Program-made: the position numbers and the translations under genes | Source: Allium sativum | Lineage: Eukaryota > Streptophyta > Magnoliopsida > Asparagales > Amaryllidaceae | Reading direction: 5' to 3' | Length of the DNA: 64,000 bases | Assembly: GCA_030737875.1 (NCBI GenBank) | Contig: CM060915.1 | Coordinates: forward strand, 627,442,786 to 627,506,785 | Shown: positions 34,139-46,410 of the stretch, one piece after another | Position numbering within the stretch: position 1 is the first letter of the stretch | Layout of the letters: the number at the start of each line of letters is the position of its first letter | The notes under the pieces: model-generated | What the model was told of the DNA's origin: nothing | Seen by the model: the letters and a program-made list of their open reading frames with translations, nothing else | The model's database searches: none

Positions 34139-36366
34139 GCCCAATTAAGACATTAATAATCATCCAAACGATGTAAAGATCTCCGATCATCAACTACCGT
34201 CTTCATCGTCGACTTTTAGTTGTCGTGTCAGTTATTCAGAATGGGTTTAACCCGGTCTTTCCAAATAACTTGCATATCTTATAATCAAGTGCAATAAAAA
34301 CACATCATACGTCTCATTCCAATTCAGAATATTCTTTTACTCAAATATTCACATCTTTGAGGAAAGGTTCCCATTAATTTTATCAAAGATAAATTCTTTT
34401 AAATTTTTTCTTTAATCTTCCTTTGGATATCAATTTAAAAAGATTTTATTAACTAGTCGGGGTTAACGAACCTTACCGAAGTAACCATTTATTTTATTAA
34501 CCCAATCCCAACCTATTCATCCCATGGGGAAAAACTGGTAGTACTCCATATCTAACACCCACTGTGTTATCGGTAAAATTAATTACCATTTTTTGTTTTC
34601 AAATCTAATCAAAGATTTAACTATCGCCTGGAGTAAAACTGGTGGTACTCCATTTTCGATCATTTCATGAATTCGATAAATTTAATTATCCCATTCTCAT
34701 TCCAATCTAATTAAAGATTCATTTAAAACTCCACCTTGGTTTTGATCTCAAAAATCGTTACTTTATGATTATTCAACTTTTCGAAATATTAATCCTGTCA
34801 TTAACCGGGTTAAAGAACCAATGTCATTTAAAACACGGTTCACAATAAACCCAAATCATATTCCATAAAAATGGAATATTCACGGAAATCCAATGGTATA
34901 TAATCAATATAAATTTTCGTATTAGACTAATACTATAAACAGAATAACGGCTAACCCTTTAAATTCCATATATAGTAACGGTCTTCCTTCACAGAAGCTC
35001 ACCACGATTAGTACCAAATCGATCCATTCAATTCCAGTTTAATATATTAAATTGGAAAACTTTCCTTTAGAAAATTCCATTAATCTTATTTAAAAGATTA
35101 TATATTCCAAATCATATCTTCACAGTTAATTGGGTTAAAGAACAAGCGTTATTTAAAACACCGTTCACGATAAACCCAAAATTCCAAATTTAATTCAATT
35201 CCAGTTAAATATTAATTAATTGGTAGACATAGCTAAATCTTATTTAAAAGATTTATTCTTTTCTCAACTGGATTTAAGAACAATGTTAATAAAGACACCA
35301 TTCACGACAAACTCAAAATCCAATTTAATATTAAATGCAAGGCTCTGAATAGAAATTATATCGGCTTGTATTCAATTTCAAATTCCGAAACCAACAAATA
35401 TCGTATTGGGAATAATGATATATATATATCTTCCAAACACTTCCACAATATACATATAATTACGGAATCCAATATTGAAATATTCCAATGATTATTTCCA
35501 TTCAAAATCCATTTCAATTTATGAATTGGAAGACTCTAGTTATTCTAAAACCCTTTTTCCAAATCCAATATATTTATTTAATAACATTTGATTATTATTT
35601 TAGTTAATAACTAGTTCATTTAGATAAAAAAATATTTTATCTTTTCAAAACTTGGATTTTTTTCATTCAAAATCTTTTCAAATCATTTATTATGCTTTTA
35701 CACAATTTTTCCATATTTTTAATAATTTTATTAAGGCCCTTACAGTCGATTTCCAATAACGGTCACCGAACTGCATCCTTAGCGACCTTTTTTGAAATTT
35801 ATTTGGACATATTTCCAAATCCAACCATTAGATTTCAAATCACTTACATTCATTGGAAAGCTCTTTTCGATACGAATCCAACAGTTCCGGTTTTAGGAGA
35901 ATCCGACGGTTGGATCGCCTGTTACATCAATTTAATGTTAATGGTCGAAATTCGCGAATGATCGCTGCGCGGCGCATTGTATTCAGGTCATTAAATTTAT
36001 ATAATATATATATCGTCGATTTCCATTTAAAACGTATTTTATAAATCGTTTATAAATTCATTTTAAAACGATTCCAACTTCATTTTCAATTTTATATCAA
36101 AATTGAATATTCTATTTCATTATAATATTAAAATGATAATATTTTCAAAATATCAGATTTTGAAATCAATTCTTATCTGTATTCATTATAAAATGAATAA
36201 AATCGATTGATAAACCCATTCGGGTTAAAATGGCGTTTAACTACATAACTTGGCTTCACAATTCAATATTTTTGTGTCCATCCAAAATCGGACATCAAAA
36301 TCGTAATTTTATTCTTCACTGAACATGATTTTAAATTATTCGTTGTTTTAAAATATTATTTATTAT

Positions 36367-37627
36367 TGATTGACACTGAAAAGTGTTTATTTTATTACTC
36401 TTATGCTTTATCCTTTGTAAATAAATAAATGATACTTTGGTTACTTTTGCATGTTTTTACAGGATGTCAAGAAATGCCCCCTTCAATTCAAATCAAAGGC
36501 CAACTACAAGAAAGAGCTACTTCCTCACATCAAATTCATTTCAATTGCAAAAGAAGCAGTAGCTCACTGGTAAAGGCATAGGAATTGGTGCTGAGTGACC
36601 TGAGTTCGAACCCCGTCAAGCACACTTTTTACCTAAGAAACGGAGCGCGTTCACACTGGCCCTTTGCTTTGAGAAATATCTGGATTAGTGTTATGTTATA
36701 TATACATACACATATTCATGTGTGTGTATGTATGATATGCACCAATTAACATTTCAGCAATAGCCATATTCTTATCATGGAATTAAATTCAAATCATTCA
36801 ATTTCAATTGAATTGTTGCCAAGAAGAAAGATCAATTTTAATATATTCTTTTCCTATGTTGAATTTGGAATCTAATAAACGTCATTGATGGGAAGATTTA
36901 TTGCTGATTGGAAGAATAAATCACATGCAATTTGCAATCTTTTATCAATCAATTAGCCACATTGGAGAATTGAAAGATATGGAAAATATTTACCATGATA
37001 TGCCCAGATTTTCTCCAATCAAGCTTAGTCAAGGAAGGCAAGAGATATTCATGAATGAGGAGGCCCATTTACTCATAGACCTAATTGGGGTTTTGCCATT
37101 CTCATCTATAAATATGTGTTGTAACCATTGTAAAAAGGAATCTGATAATTCTGTACTGCCATTAGTTTAATAAAATTTTCTTGTTCTAGTTATTTACTTT
37201 TCTTTTAAAACAATTTGTGTATCTACACGATTAGATTCGGTAGAACACATATTGTTATTATCTTTGTTACTGCATACTCGTGTTGACTGTTTGATTAGTT
37301 TCAACAGCAACTCTACTTTTAATTCTCTGTTATTGTTCCAGTTATTATTTACTTTTGTTGTTTTTGCTAGTACTTGTTATTTTCTTTCCTGTTGTTGAAT
37401 TTGATATACGTCTGATTAGATTCAGATTTGTAGCAGTTTCAATAACATTAATTCAACAACATTGAAAACAACCCCCAAAGTTCTGTCTAACTCGCCTAAG
37501 AATAAATAGATAATAATTTTTAATTACACCTCCCTGTGTTCGACCTGTTTGCTACACGAACTGTACGCTTGCAGAATTTTATTTTAAAAAAATCGCGCTT
37601 TTCTAGTTCTTAGATTAGCGACGATCA
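36367..37627 (+). mobile_element. Element H: solo LTR (1261 bp)
   Basis: TGATTGACAC to CGACGATCA, flanked by attat (36362-36366, 37628-37632). The empty site is at about 52935 in the other LTR of E. It is related, in opposite orientation, to the LTR of G (57532-58459), including the CTGCAAGCG...GTCGAA...ACAGGGAGG end region. A TATA box (TATAAATA) lies at 37107-37114. No internal region follows, so it is a solo LTR. Confidence 0.85.
36552..36690 (+). mobile_element. tRNA-derived SINE-like insertion
   Basis: A polymerase III A box (TAGCTCACTGGTAAAGG, 36560-36576) and B box (GAGTTCGAACCCC, 36602-36614) stand at SINE-like spacing. The tail is CACACTTTTTACC, with unrelated sequence extending to a GT/TA-rich end near 36720. 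It is absent from the related LTR of G. Exact ends and TSD are not clear. It could instead be a tRNA pseudogene. Confidence 0.6.
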
Positions 37628-38028
37628 ATTATAAAACATTCTTTATTTCGGAATCGGAATACGGCTCAATCAATTACCATATAATTTCAGTTATATGGAT
37701 TTCATACATCGCATGTATTCAACAATAATGATAAATAATCGTTACACACTCAAACATCATCCAGAGTGCATTCTACAACTACATAAGCATTAAAATAAAT
37801 AAATAACGCTCATCACAGTCTGTCAACCCATCGATTGACATAGGACTAAATATTGGGATTAGTGTATGTCAAATATCATCGCAATACTCGTATTGGGTTT
37901 TCAAACAACAAATACTGATTATTATTTGTGCAGTTGGGCGATGTGCAAAGTTTATCATCCTAATCAATATCAGATAAATAGGTACATAAACAAGCCGTCC
38001 GACTTGTAAATGAATATTTAATTATTTT

Positions 38029-38743
38029 TGTTAGACCAAAAAATGGTCCTAACATCCAATTGAATATGATTTGCGAAGAATAATAATCTAAAACATAGAA
38101 AATCAGGCTGAGACATGAGATTTATAGTGGTTCGGCATTAACTAGCCTACGTCCACTTCATAGTTTCTCATTTCATTCCAGAATTACAATTACAATGAAT
38201 ACATTCACACAATCACTCGAATACAATGAATTGTTCTCTCTGAATTCATTGATTTTTATTGGGGAAGAAGGTGGTTGTTGATTGAGAAATTTGGCCATGG
38301 ATGCCATTAATGAATTAAGTGTCAGAAAACCCTCTCAAATGATGCACTGTATGTTTATTTATAGGTGTAAAATCAGTTGGGATGTGTGGCCACGTGGCAA
38401 CATCATGGAGGACTTCGAAAATGATGGAGAAAGTGGGGAGCGTGGCTTCATTCGTGGGCTTACAAGTGTCAATCGGTCTGGGTAAATAGGCACAAGAATA
38501 GATCTCCAATGAAGGGAAGTTGCGTGTTTCAGGCAGTTCGGTTAGGAGGCTTAGATCCGATCCGAACCGATGTTGTTGCACCCATCCGATCGGACCCTAG
38601 CTATTCCATCTGAACCGATCCGAGCTATCCCAATCCGATCCGATCCAAGATCTGGTTTTAGGACATATGAAATCTTTATCCTCTAACATATGTAACCTTG
38701 ATCATCTGAGTTTTGGGTGGCCTGGTCACAAAACAGGCTAACA
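38029..38743 (-). mobile_element. Element F: 3' LTR (minus)
   Basis: TGTTAGACC to GGCTAACA, 715 bp, with left TSD atttt (38024-38028). A minus-strand TATA (TATAAATAAA) lies at 38354-38363. It closely matches 45714-46410 but lacks the 90-bp GC-rich block found there. Its first 26 bases form an inverted repeat (TGTTAGACCA with TGGTCCTAACA). Confidence 0.85.
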
Positions 38744-40451
38744 TTTTGCCCCCCAAAGTACGTCTTATCGAAGATGAGGCGTGCTTAGAATATGCTAAGC
38801 TGAATATTTTCGGAAAGTCATCCGTCCTTGTGAAGGCTTTATCAAATTATTGCACTGCTTCCATGGGTGCTAGTGAGTACAAATTCTGTAGGAGGAGTAG
38901 TCGAAATGATCTTGTAACCATTTAAACCTCGTCGAATCAAGAGGTCTAATTCCTTTATCATAATTCATATAGGATCGTTGGATCCTGTGTGAGGTCATAC
39001 ACGCACAAGTTAGTGTCAAATGATGCTTCTTCTTATGCAAGTCAAGTGTATTGTAGAGTCAGACTTTCTTTTATGTATAAGTCAATGTATGAAACAACCA
39101 TCCAAGTCACAGGGTAGTATCAAAATCTTTTGGCTTTGAGCTAGCATCTGGAATTTTAAGATAGAGTGCATCAGAATTGGCATATGAATCTGTCACTTGT
39201 GCTTGGATCTGGACTATCTCGATATCAAGATATTAATCTAGGGCTCCACGATCGCATCGAATCGTAACAATAAGGTATCCGAAAGCCATTATCACTTTGG
39301 ATCATTTTATAATCCCGTGATCACATACGAGTCAGCATGAGATGTTGCTGAAAACGTGCAAGCCAATGATTTGTATGATCATCACAATCCTAAGGTAGTA
39401 GAGTAGTTTATCACACTCTCCATTTGATGTAATTGCGGGTCGAGTCTTTGGATTCTTGTTTGATCCATTAGTTGGCTCACTTGGATGGTCGAGATGAATT
39501 ATGTCCTATTCCAGAGATATAGCGTATATGTTCTAAATTATGTACAAAATCAGGATCATGTTCAAAGCTAGTCTGTCAGTTGAAGATCATGCTCCTAATC
39601 TAAGTGTAAGATGAGTGAAGTCAGTGCTTATGCCCCCAGCATCATTGGGGATTGGACTAGGTCAATCGAATATCTAGTCTTCTAGCCTTTAAACATTCTT
39701 TCTTCACATCGGGTTAGAGCTGTAGGTTTAACAATCTTGGTTGACCGTGTCGTTCCGTGCTTCTTTCTTATGTCGTCAAGCGTTAGAGTTGTATACGCAA
39801 ATGGTCAAGTAACATTCACGCCGATGTCATTCCATCTCTTTAGTCAGAAAGTGAGAATTGCCACATCGAGCGACAATGAACTTAAATACTCTACTTGCAT
39901 CAGCCATGAAGTTGAGTAAGCTCGTCAATCATGAAAGCGAGGGAACGTTGTTAGGGAGTTATTCGGGCTCCTTCGTTCATGCTTTTTGAATTATCCAAAA
40001 TAGCTGTCATAGTATTGTTAAGTCTATCCCTCCTGCTTGGTTCCATTGAGCTCGACAATCAAGATTGCTGGATCGATTAATGAAATTGTTTCTTTTTGGA
40101 ACTATGCATTCCTGTCAGTATTTTCCGGGACTTTTCTTTTGTCTTGATCGTTTTAGGAGTTAGATGACGCTTCATTCATTGTCATGAAAACATTGATAAC
40201 ATCCATTTCAATATAGATGTCCTCTTGTTGCAGGAATTTTTCTGTCTCGGGATAGAATTTGTCAACGTTTCTGGGAAAATCTCATGTAATAAAGGTATTG
40301 ATGTTTACTCTAGAGGTGAATCCGCCAAGGCAACTTGGTGGGCCTCGTTGTAGAGAGACTTTGAAGTTTGAGTTACCCAGAATATCAGATACTGCTGCTA
40401 TCGACACCATAATGGTCCAGGTTGATCTACCGATGCCACCGCGGCATTGAA

Positions 40452-40796
40452 TTATTTGAGGAACGAATGCAGATTCTCGCCAAACTTTTGTTTGATTGAA
40501 CTGAGTAACATGACACTCTTGGGTCGATAAGGATAGATCTTTGAGCTGCATTTGAGATGTGCCGCCTTTGATGAAGCATTAAATAACATTGGCAATCTGG
40601 CCTCTGTTTTTGCGGAGTCGTTGCCAATTGCCCAATTTAGCGCTGGTGCCCCCAGCATCAACTCTTGAAGTGGATGGAAGCTGGTCTCTAGTTTCTTGAT
40701 TCTGCATATATAATAGTTGTCAATCAGGCTTCTGTCTTTTGATTCTAGATAGTGATCCATTACTCGGATGTATGCTGGTTGTTCTTGAGGAGCCAT
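40452..40796 (-). pseudogene. F coding relic 3, unknown protein
   Basis: 114 codons from ATG (MAPQEQPAYIRVMDHYLESK...) with ordinary residue composition and conserved-looking LETSFHPLQELMLGAPALNW. The frame ends at TAA (40452), but protein-like sequence continues in an overlapping frame (40551-40282), which suggests a frameshift. No family recognised. Confidence 0.4.
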
Positions 40797-41116
40797 TCTT
40801 CTGGTTGTAGTCTGGGATCTTGGGGAACTCCGATAATAGTAAATGTGCCTAAAGTTGGCGGATAGTCAAATTATGTTGCTCGAAGCTCGTATCCCGTACT
40901 CCCCATCCATGGGGATTTTACTAAATGGTAATCATCTAATCCGCGTATTCTCTGAATTTATACTCCCTCATCAAGCTGTGAGTTGGAGTTTGATACAAAA
41001 TGATTTGTTCGTGTCTAGGTCATGTTAGTCTTTGGTATCCCATCCAAGCTCTGAGGTTCGGAGTCGGGTGGCAATAAAGTCAGATTATAGCTGTCTCAAA
41101 TGATCTCGTTTGCCCT

Positions 41117-41482
41117 CTACATTAAGAAATGGGGAACTTTATGTTGAATTTGAGTTGGATTTGAAGCATTCATCTGAATTGGAGCATAGGTTGGTCGGAC
41201 TCCATTTATGTTTTCAGTGACGCTTGCATTGCCGTCATTTTCATCCAAAATGCTGCAATCAGAAGTTGCATGCTGCAAATGTTTGGGAGGAGGTTGATTG
41301 CACCTTTTTTCAATCAAGACTACGTTGCCAATCTGTCCTAGGGTACCATGCAATCTGAACCGTGTAACAGGGAGTGTGTGAGACAAGTTCGTTATCGCTT
41401 GAATTCTCACAATACTTGCTCCAGAAAGAAAATCGTAGTTGCTCGGCCTTCCATCTATCCAAGTAAAGAAGTTATCCGTCAT
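41117..41482 (-). pseudogene. F coding relic 2, unknown protein
   Basis: 121 codons (MTDNFFTWIDGRPSNYDFLS...), shifted in frame from the preceding relic at 41897-41550. No domain recognised. Composition is protein-like rather than low-complexity. Confidence 0.35.
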
Positions 41483-41549
41483 TTTTTGTCGTTTCTGGAG
41501 AAGTTCATCTTGCCGAGAATCTGGGCTCTCAATTCAGCAATGGCACCAT

Positions 41550-41946
41550 CTATTTCATATCTAGTCTGACTTGCTGAAGGATCGTCACAAGAAGAAATCT
41601 GTTGACATCCTCCATTCCTGGCGCCTTCTGCATCCACATCGTCAACATGAAAGAAATTTCTATCTTCCTTCTTCTTAGCCCTTGAGTCGGAGTATCAGGC
41701 AATTCACTTCCTTGCAAGACATAAGTCAAAGTAATAGCATGCCCCCACACCTGGGATCTTTCAATCGGAAAGTCGGTCGAGACTAGAAAATGGATGTTCA
41801 CTATGCATCCAGTCTTGTGGTCCTCAAGCGGCCTATCAAGATCGAGGTATAAGCTAGACATAGACATATAAGTTATGCCATTTGTAAATATTTTCAATGG
41901 TATGTCCCCAGTCCAGGGGATAATAGCACAAGACAGGTGGTTGTCA
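41550..41946 (-). pseudogene. F coding relic 1, unknown protein
   Basis: The open stretch begins after a stop near 41949 and reads PWTGDIPLKIFTNGITYMS..., with LYLDLDRPLEDHKTGC and IHFLVSTDF. The beta-rich pattern loosely recalls the 30K movement-protein superfamily, which is only a guess. A profile search would decide. Confidence 0.35.
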
Positions 41947-42598
41947 GATCAGATCCTTTTCAAATTTAGATGGAGGGAGGTGTATTCCGGATAGTCAGGG
42001 AAATCTTCAATCCATAGAAATCATGAATGCCATGATCGTGTCAGATCATATTAAGACTGGGTAGACATCAAGAATCCCAGGGCTTTGTCGAGTCCTTCCC
42101 AGCCGCGAGTATTAAGTCGCATGACAAGTCATTGCATAATTCACTCTCAAGGCCTCTTTTTGGTTGCCCCCTTGAGTCACGTAGGATGCTTATCGTTGGG
42201 CATCAACGTCAGCATTCTGTACATGGCCCTTTTTGCTTTCTACTGGCTTGTTGTTGTTGCGAGTGCGGGCCTTGCATTCTTGACCAGTCACCCTCTGTAA
42301 ATCTTCCATCATCAAACAAAATGGTATTCCTGCAATATCATACATTTGCAAGTTTGTTATATATTTCAATCAAATGTATTTGTAGTCAAAGCATTACTAC
42401 ACTAAGTAGCAAGGAATAAATCGCATCACGAATTAGATGATGGTTTCAATTCGGTATCCCTTTAAATAAATAGTATATCATATTGCAGCTATCATAGGGG
42501 TGTGATGTGTGTGTATGCTCCTATCAATAGTGAACAAGCGGGATCGACAGTGCATTGCCCCCCATGTCCGAACATGAAGGGTTCGGGCTCAGCTTTCA

Positions 42599-43217
42599 CT
42601 CTTGCCCCCGATACTATGGCGGGGTAAGAGACCTTTGATGGCATTTAATCAACATGCCTTTATACTCTCCTGTCGTATGCCCAGGATAGAGTTCGAACTC
42701 AACTTTCAGTCTGCTCCCCGATCCATCAGCAGGGTAGGAGTTCTTGTGGCGCCAGTCCCCAGCACCTTTATACTCTCCCATCGAATGCCAAGGGTAGAGT
42801 GTGGTCAAGGCGGTCTTTAATCGTAGTGCACCTTCACGCCCCATGGATGTCATCTTCCCGTCCTTTATACTCTTCCTCAAGTCATGGGGTTAGAGTTATT
42901 TAGGTGAACAGTTGCATCATTCGCTCCGGTTCTCCTTCTACACTCTATTCCCAAGAGTGGGAGTCCACTGTATCGAGTGTCGTTCTCAAACTCGGTTTTA
43001 GTCCTTACTCCACGCTTCACTCTGGCGGATGGAGTTTCTTCGGGAAAGCGGTCGGATCACACTCACTGAGGCGCTACCTTATAATCCCTGATTCACGGGT
43101 AAAGTTGGCCATTTGCAATAATCAAGTCTCTCTCGTCCCGTCGACTCGTGGGATGGAGTTTGGTCGGACATTGCAGTATCGTCCTTTAAGTGCTCTCTCA
43201 AATCATGAGAGTTAGAG
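42599..43217. repeat. Array of about ten imperfect hairpins in F
   Basis: Units about 62 bp apart each pair an ACTC..CCC arm with a GGG..GAGT arm. The clearest are 42599-42630 (CTCTTGCCCCCG with CGGGGTAAGAG), 42664-42692, 42771-42800, 42867-42896, 43007-43035, 43130-43158 and 43193-43217. Arm and loop sequences vary while complementarity is kept. The spacers are not similar. Confidence 0.6.
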
Positions 43218-44561
43218 TCATGGATCGATTGGTCTTTAATACTGGGGTGCCCCTCACACTCGTCCTAGGTTCATACATCTATCCAAGCTCTGAGGATTAG
43301 AGCTAGTTAGGCAAACAGTCAGAAAATGTTTGCCAAGGCTCTGTGTTCCTCTGATCAATCCATGTGAGGAGTGATTAGCACCGAACTTCGGGTACTTGCA
43401 TCATTCATATCGCATGAGTTAGTTATGTCAATAACTCGGGAAGCATGTAAAAGTAAACTGCATGATTGAAAAGTAAGCATATCAAGGGGCAGTGCTGCTT
43501 CCTTTATTTGGATTGATTTAATCTGGCGACGTCCAATATAGGATCGAGCCATGTAGACGGTCGAACTGCAACCATCTGAAATCGGATTCCGACTTTGAAA
43601 TGCAAAAGTCGATGCATAATTATCTTTAGCTCTTCCACGTACGAGCCTAGGAGTGGGTGGTCATCTCAGATCCACCTTGAGCTATACAACCTCATTCAGG
43701 CGAAGGGAATGGCTTATAAACGAGCGGTTCGGTCAAGCTTGTCATGATATTGCTCCATAACTCTATATGCGGGTGTTAGAAGTCTGATCGGTATCAAATC
43801 CTAGGTACCTACACCATCCACACATTAATTTATCTGAGTTAATTACATCAATAAGTCTTAAAGCATGCAAATATAAGAGTTATGGTTAAAGAGTAATCAT
43901 GTTAAAGGAATGAATATCATTCTATGCGAAAATGGCATTGCATGCTCTTTGTAGATCTATTTTGCCTCGACAATCTCTGTCGGAGATGGCTACCAAAATC
44001 TTTAGCTGGTGATGAACGTCTTTTCAAACCGTCGTGGAATGGCAATCCCGAGAGTGAACAGACCTTGATTGGGGTCTTGGAGTGATAAAGGCAGTTAGGT
44101 AAATACTGTAAGAGAATGATGAGGTTGCATCTCCTTTGAATCGCCTTCTTGACCCCTTGCTGAGGTCAAGGATTGAGTGTTGGGGAGTCATGTATGTATT
44201 GCTAACGGTAGAGTGCCATCACATTGGTGCTAGGACAGTAATTGGCAGGAGAATAATGGATCCATGCTCATAGAAACTTTTTGGCTTTCCGTGCTAGGAA
44301 ATAAAATATGGTTGCTAGAGGGGATAGTCATATCTCGTCCGTCTGCAAATATGCCTTCAATCCCACGTCAGGAATAAGATCAAATGCACAGATAATCAAT
44401 CAGCATCCAGGCGTAAGTGCTCTCAACTTTTAAATCGCCAATTTTCGAGCAGGGCTGAGGTCGTTAATCATGCATCCCGAATCTTCATCCTCTCTGGGAT
44501 ATATGTCTTCGGGCGGATCATCAAGCAACTCTTTCTGCGATGTCTCCCTTGCTTGCTAAGC

Positions 44562-44810
44562 CTATGCGTCCTTCACACTACATCTCCTCGGGAGGGGAAG
44601 CGTTTTTGGGTTCCACGTCATTTCTATTGCATAACATATTCCATCCAGCCAAATAGGAGGCTCTTCCAGTGACTTGATCATCACGGACCATTCCTGCTCC
44701 AGCTTCCATTGGGACTGAGCAGTAGACACTAGGGGTGCAATGTAAGCTATGAATTCTGCTGGAGCTGATCGGTCTAGACCTTGATCAAATAAGCTTGAAT
44801 ACGATTGCAT
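44562..44810 (-). pseudogene. F upstream coding relic, unknown protein
   Basis: About 82 codons with Trp-rich motifs (SQWKLEQEWSV, EEPPIWLDGICYAIEMTW). Another protein-like frame lies further upstream at 45309-45016 (GTTPKMIHMILVTIIVNDG). No family recognised. Confidence 0.3.
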
Positions 44811-45606
44811 AACTTGTGAGACCTGAAGTAATATTCATGTATTATATCACAATAGAAATAAGAAGTAGAGAGCTAATGGTTGATTCATATTTGCTTTAAT
44901 CTTGGGCTCTCATCACTTGACCAAGGTCTTATAGTGGTTGGTGAGTTGTCAAGTTGTTACAATCCGTGAAAGGATCCATAGGTTCAATCATGGCATGTGA
45001 TGGTTCAACTAGTACCTAACTCTGGGCATCAAAATATGTTGACCTAAACCTTATTTGATGGAAATCAATCTTCCTATATGCGGTTGACAACAAATAGCCA
45101 TTACAAAGGTTAGCCAAGTTCCTTGGGAGGTGAACCGCAAGACATATTTTATTCATCACATCATAATATTGAAGTGTAGCTTTGGGATGTTGGGATCCAT
45201 AGCTTCTTTCTGGTATCCCATCGTTGACAATTATGGTCACTAAGATCATATGAATCATCTTCGGAGTAGTGCCCAGACTGTTCCATGTAACCGTCATTCG
45301 TTGCTCCACCGATTGAATAAGTTTAAGTCACATAAATAAGGTGGTCGCTACTCGTTAGGGAGCAACATTAGTTGCATCGGTGGAATCTATACACCATCCG
45401 AGCTATGGAAGAGGAGGCTGCTATGAGACAATCATTATCTCGTATACTGTCGACGATAACAAGATGAATCTGGTCGATAGCTCCTCACACTGGGTTACTG
45501 ATGTAAGTAGGTGTCATGGCTCTAGGAAAAATCCCAATCATTTTCATTTTTCTATGATATTCATAGACTATCCATCTAATCTTCATTGACAGGTTTTGAT
45601 GACTGG

Positions 45607-46410
45607 TGTTGGCCAAAATATATGTCGAGCCGAAGGCGAGCCGTGCTCCGAGCCGAAGGCAAGGCCGTCAGCGGGTCCGGGCGCAGCGTCGGTGGGGGTC
45701 CGGGGCCCCACAGTCCTAACACCCAATTGAATATGATTTGCGAAGAATAATAATCTAAAACATAGAAAATCAGGCAGAGACACGAGATTTATAGTGGTTC
45801 GGCATTAACTAGCCTACGTCCACTTCATAGTTTCTCATTTCATTCCAGAATTACAATTACAATGAATACATTCACACAATCACTCGAATACAATGAATTA
45901 TTCTCTCTAAATTCATTTATTTTTATTGGGGAAGAAGGTGGTTGTTGATTGAGAAATTCGGCCATGGATGCCATTAATGAATTAAGTGTCAGAAAACCCC
46001 CTCAAATGATGCACTGTATGTTTATTTATAGGTGTAAAATCAGTTGGGATGTGTGGCCACATGGCAACATCATGGAGGACTTCGAAAATGATGGAGAAAG
46101 TGGGGAGCGTGGCTTCATTCGTGGGCTTACAAGTGTCAATTGGTCTGGGTAAATAGGCACAAGAATAGGTCTCCAATGAAGGGAAGTTGTTTGTTTCAGG
46201 CAGTTCGGTTAGGAGGTTTAGATCCGATCCGAACCGATGTTGTTGCACCCATCCGATCCGACCCTAGCTATTCCATCTGAACCGATCCGAGCTATCCCAA
46301 TCCGATCTGATCCAAGATCTGGTTTTAGGACATATGAGATCTTTATCCTCTAACATATGTAACCCTGATCATCTGAGTTTTGGGTGGCCTGGTCACAAAA
46401 CAGGCTAACA
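45607..46410 (-). mobile_element. Element F: 5' LTR (minus)
   Basis: TGTTGGCC to GGCTAACA, 804 bp, with right TSD atttt (46411-46415) matching 38024-38028. The TATA on the minus strand is at 46021-46030. It has an extra GC-rich block at about 45625-45713, near the LTR's 3' end in minus sense, with CGAGCCGAAGGC repeats and a GGGGTCCGGGGCCCC palindrome. Confidence 0.85.

Larger units (their letters stand above)
38744..45606 (-). mobile_element. Element F: internal region, no recognisable gag-pol
   Basis: 6.9 kb, noticeably more GC-rich than its surroundings. The PPT on the minus strand (TTTGGGGGGCAAAA, 38744-38757) and the TATA boxes set the orientation. A canonical primer site is not evident after the 5' LTR. 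I found no reverse transcriptase, integrase or protease motif. Broken open frames on the minus strand (45309-45016, 44810-44562, 41897-41550, 41482-41117, 40796-40452) look like protein remains in different frames. An array of hairpins occupies 42599-43217. Either a non-autonomous element with captured or unknown coding, or a very old relic. Confidence 0.6.

Noticed and set aside
33610..34144. Overlapping Phe/Gly/Ser-rich frames
   Set aside because: Translation of the GGGTCGGG repeats of the hAT MITE.
36560..36614. Functional tRNA gene
   Set aside because: A and B boxes are present, but I could not see a clean acceptor stem or cloverleaf, and extra tail sequence follows; SINE-like is the better reading.
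42599..43217. CRISPR array
   Set aside because: Units are imperfect hairpins with unequal sequence, not identical direct repeats, and the DNA is a plant retroelement.
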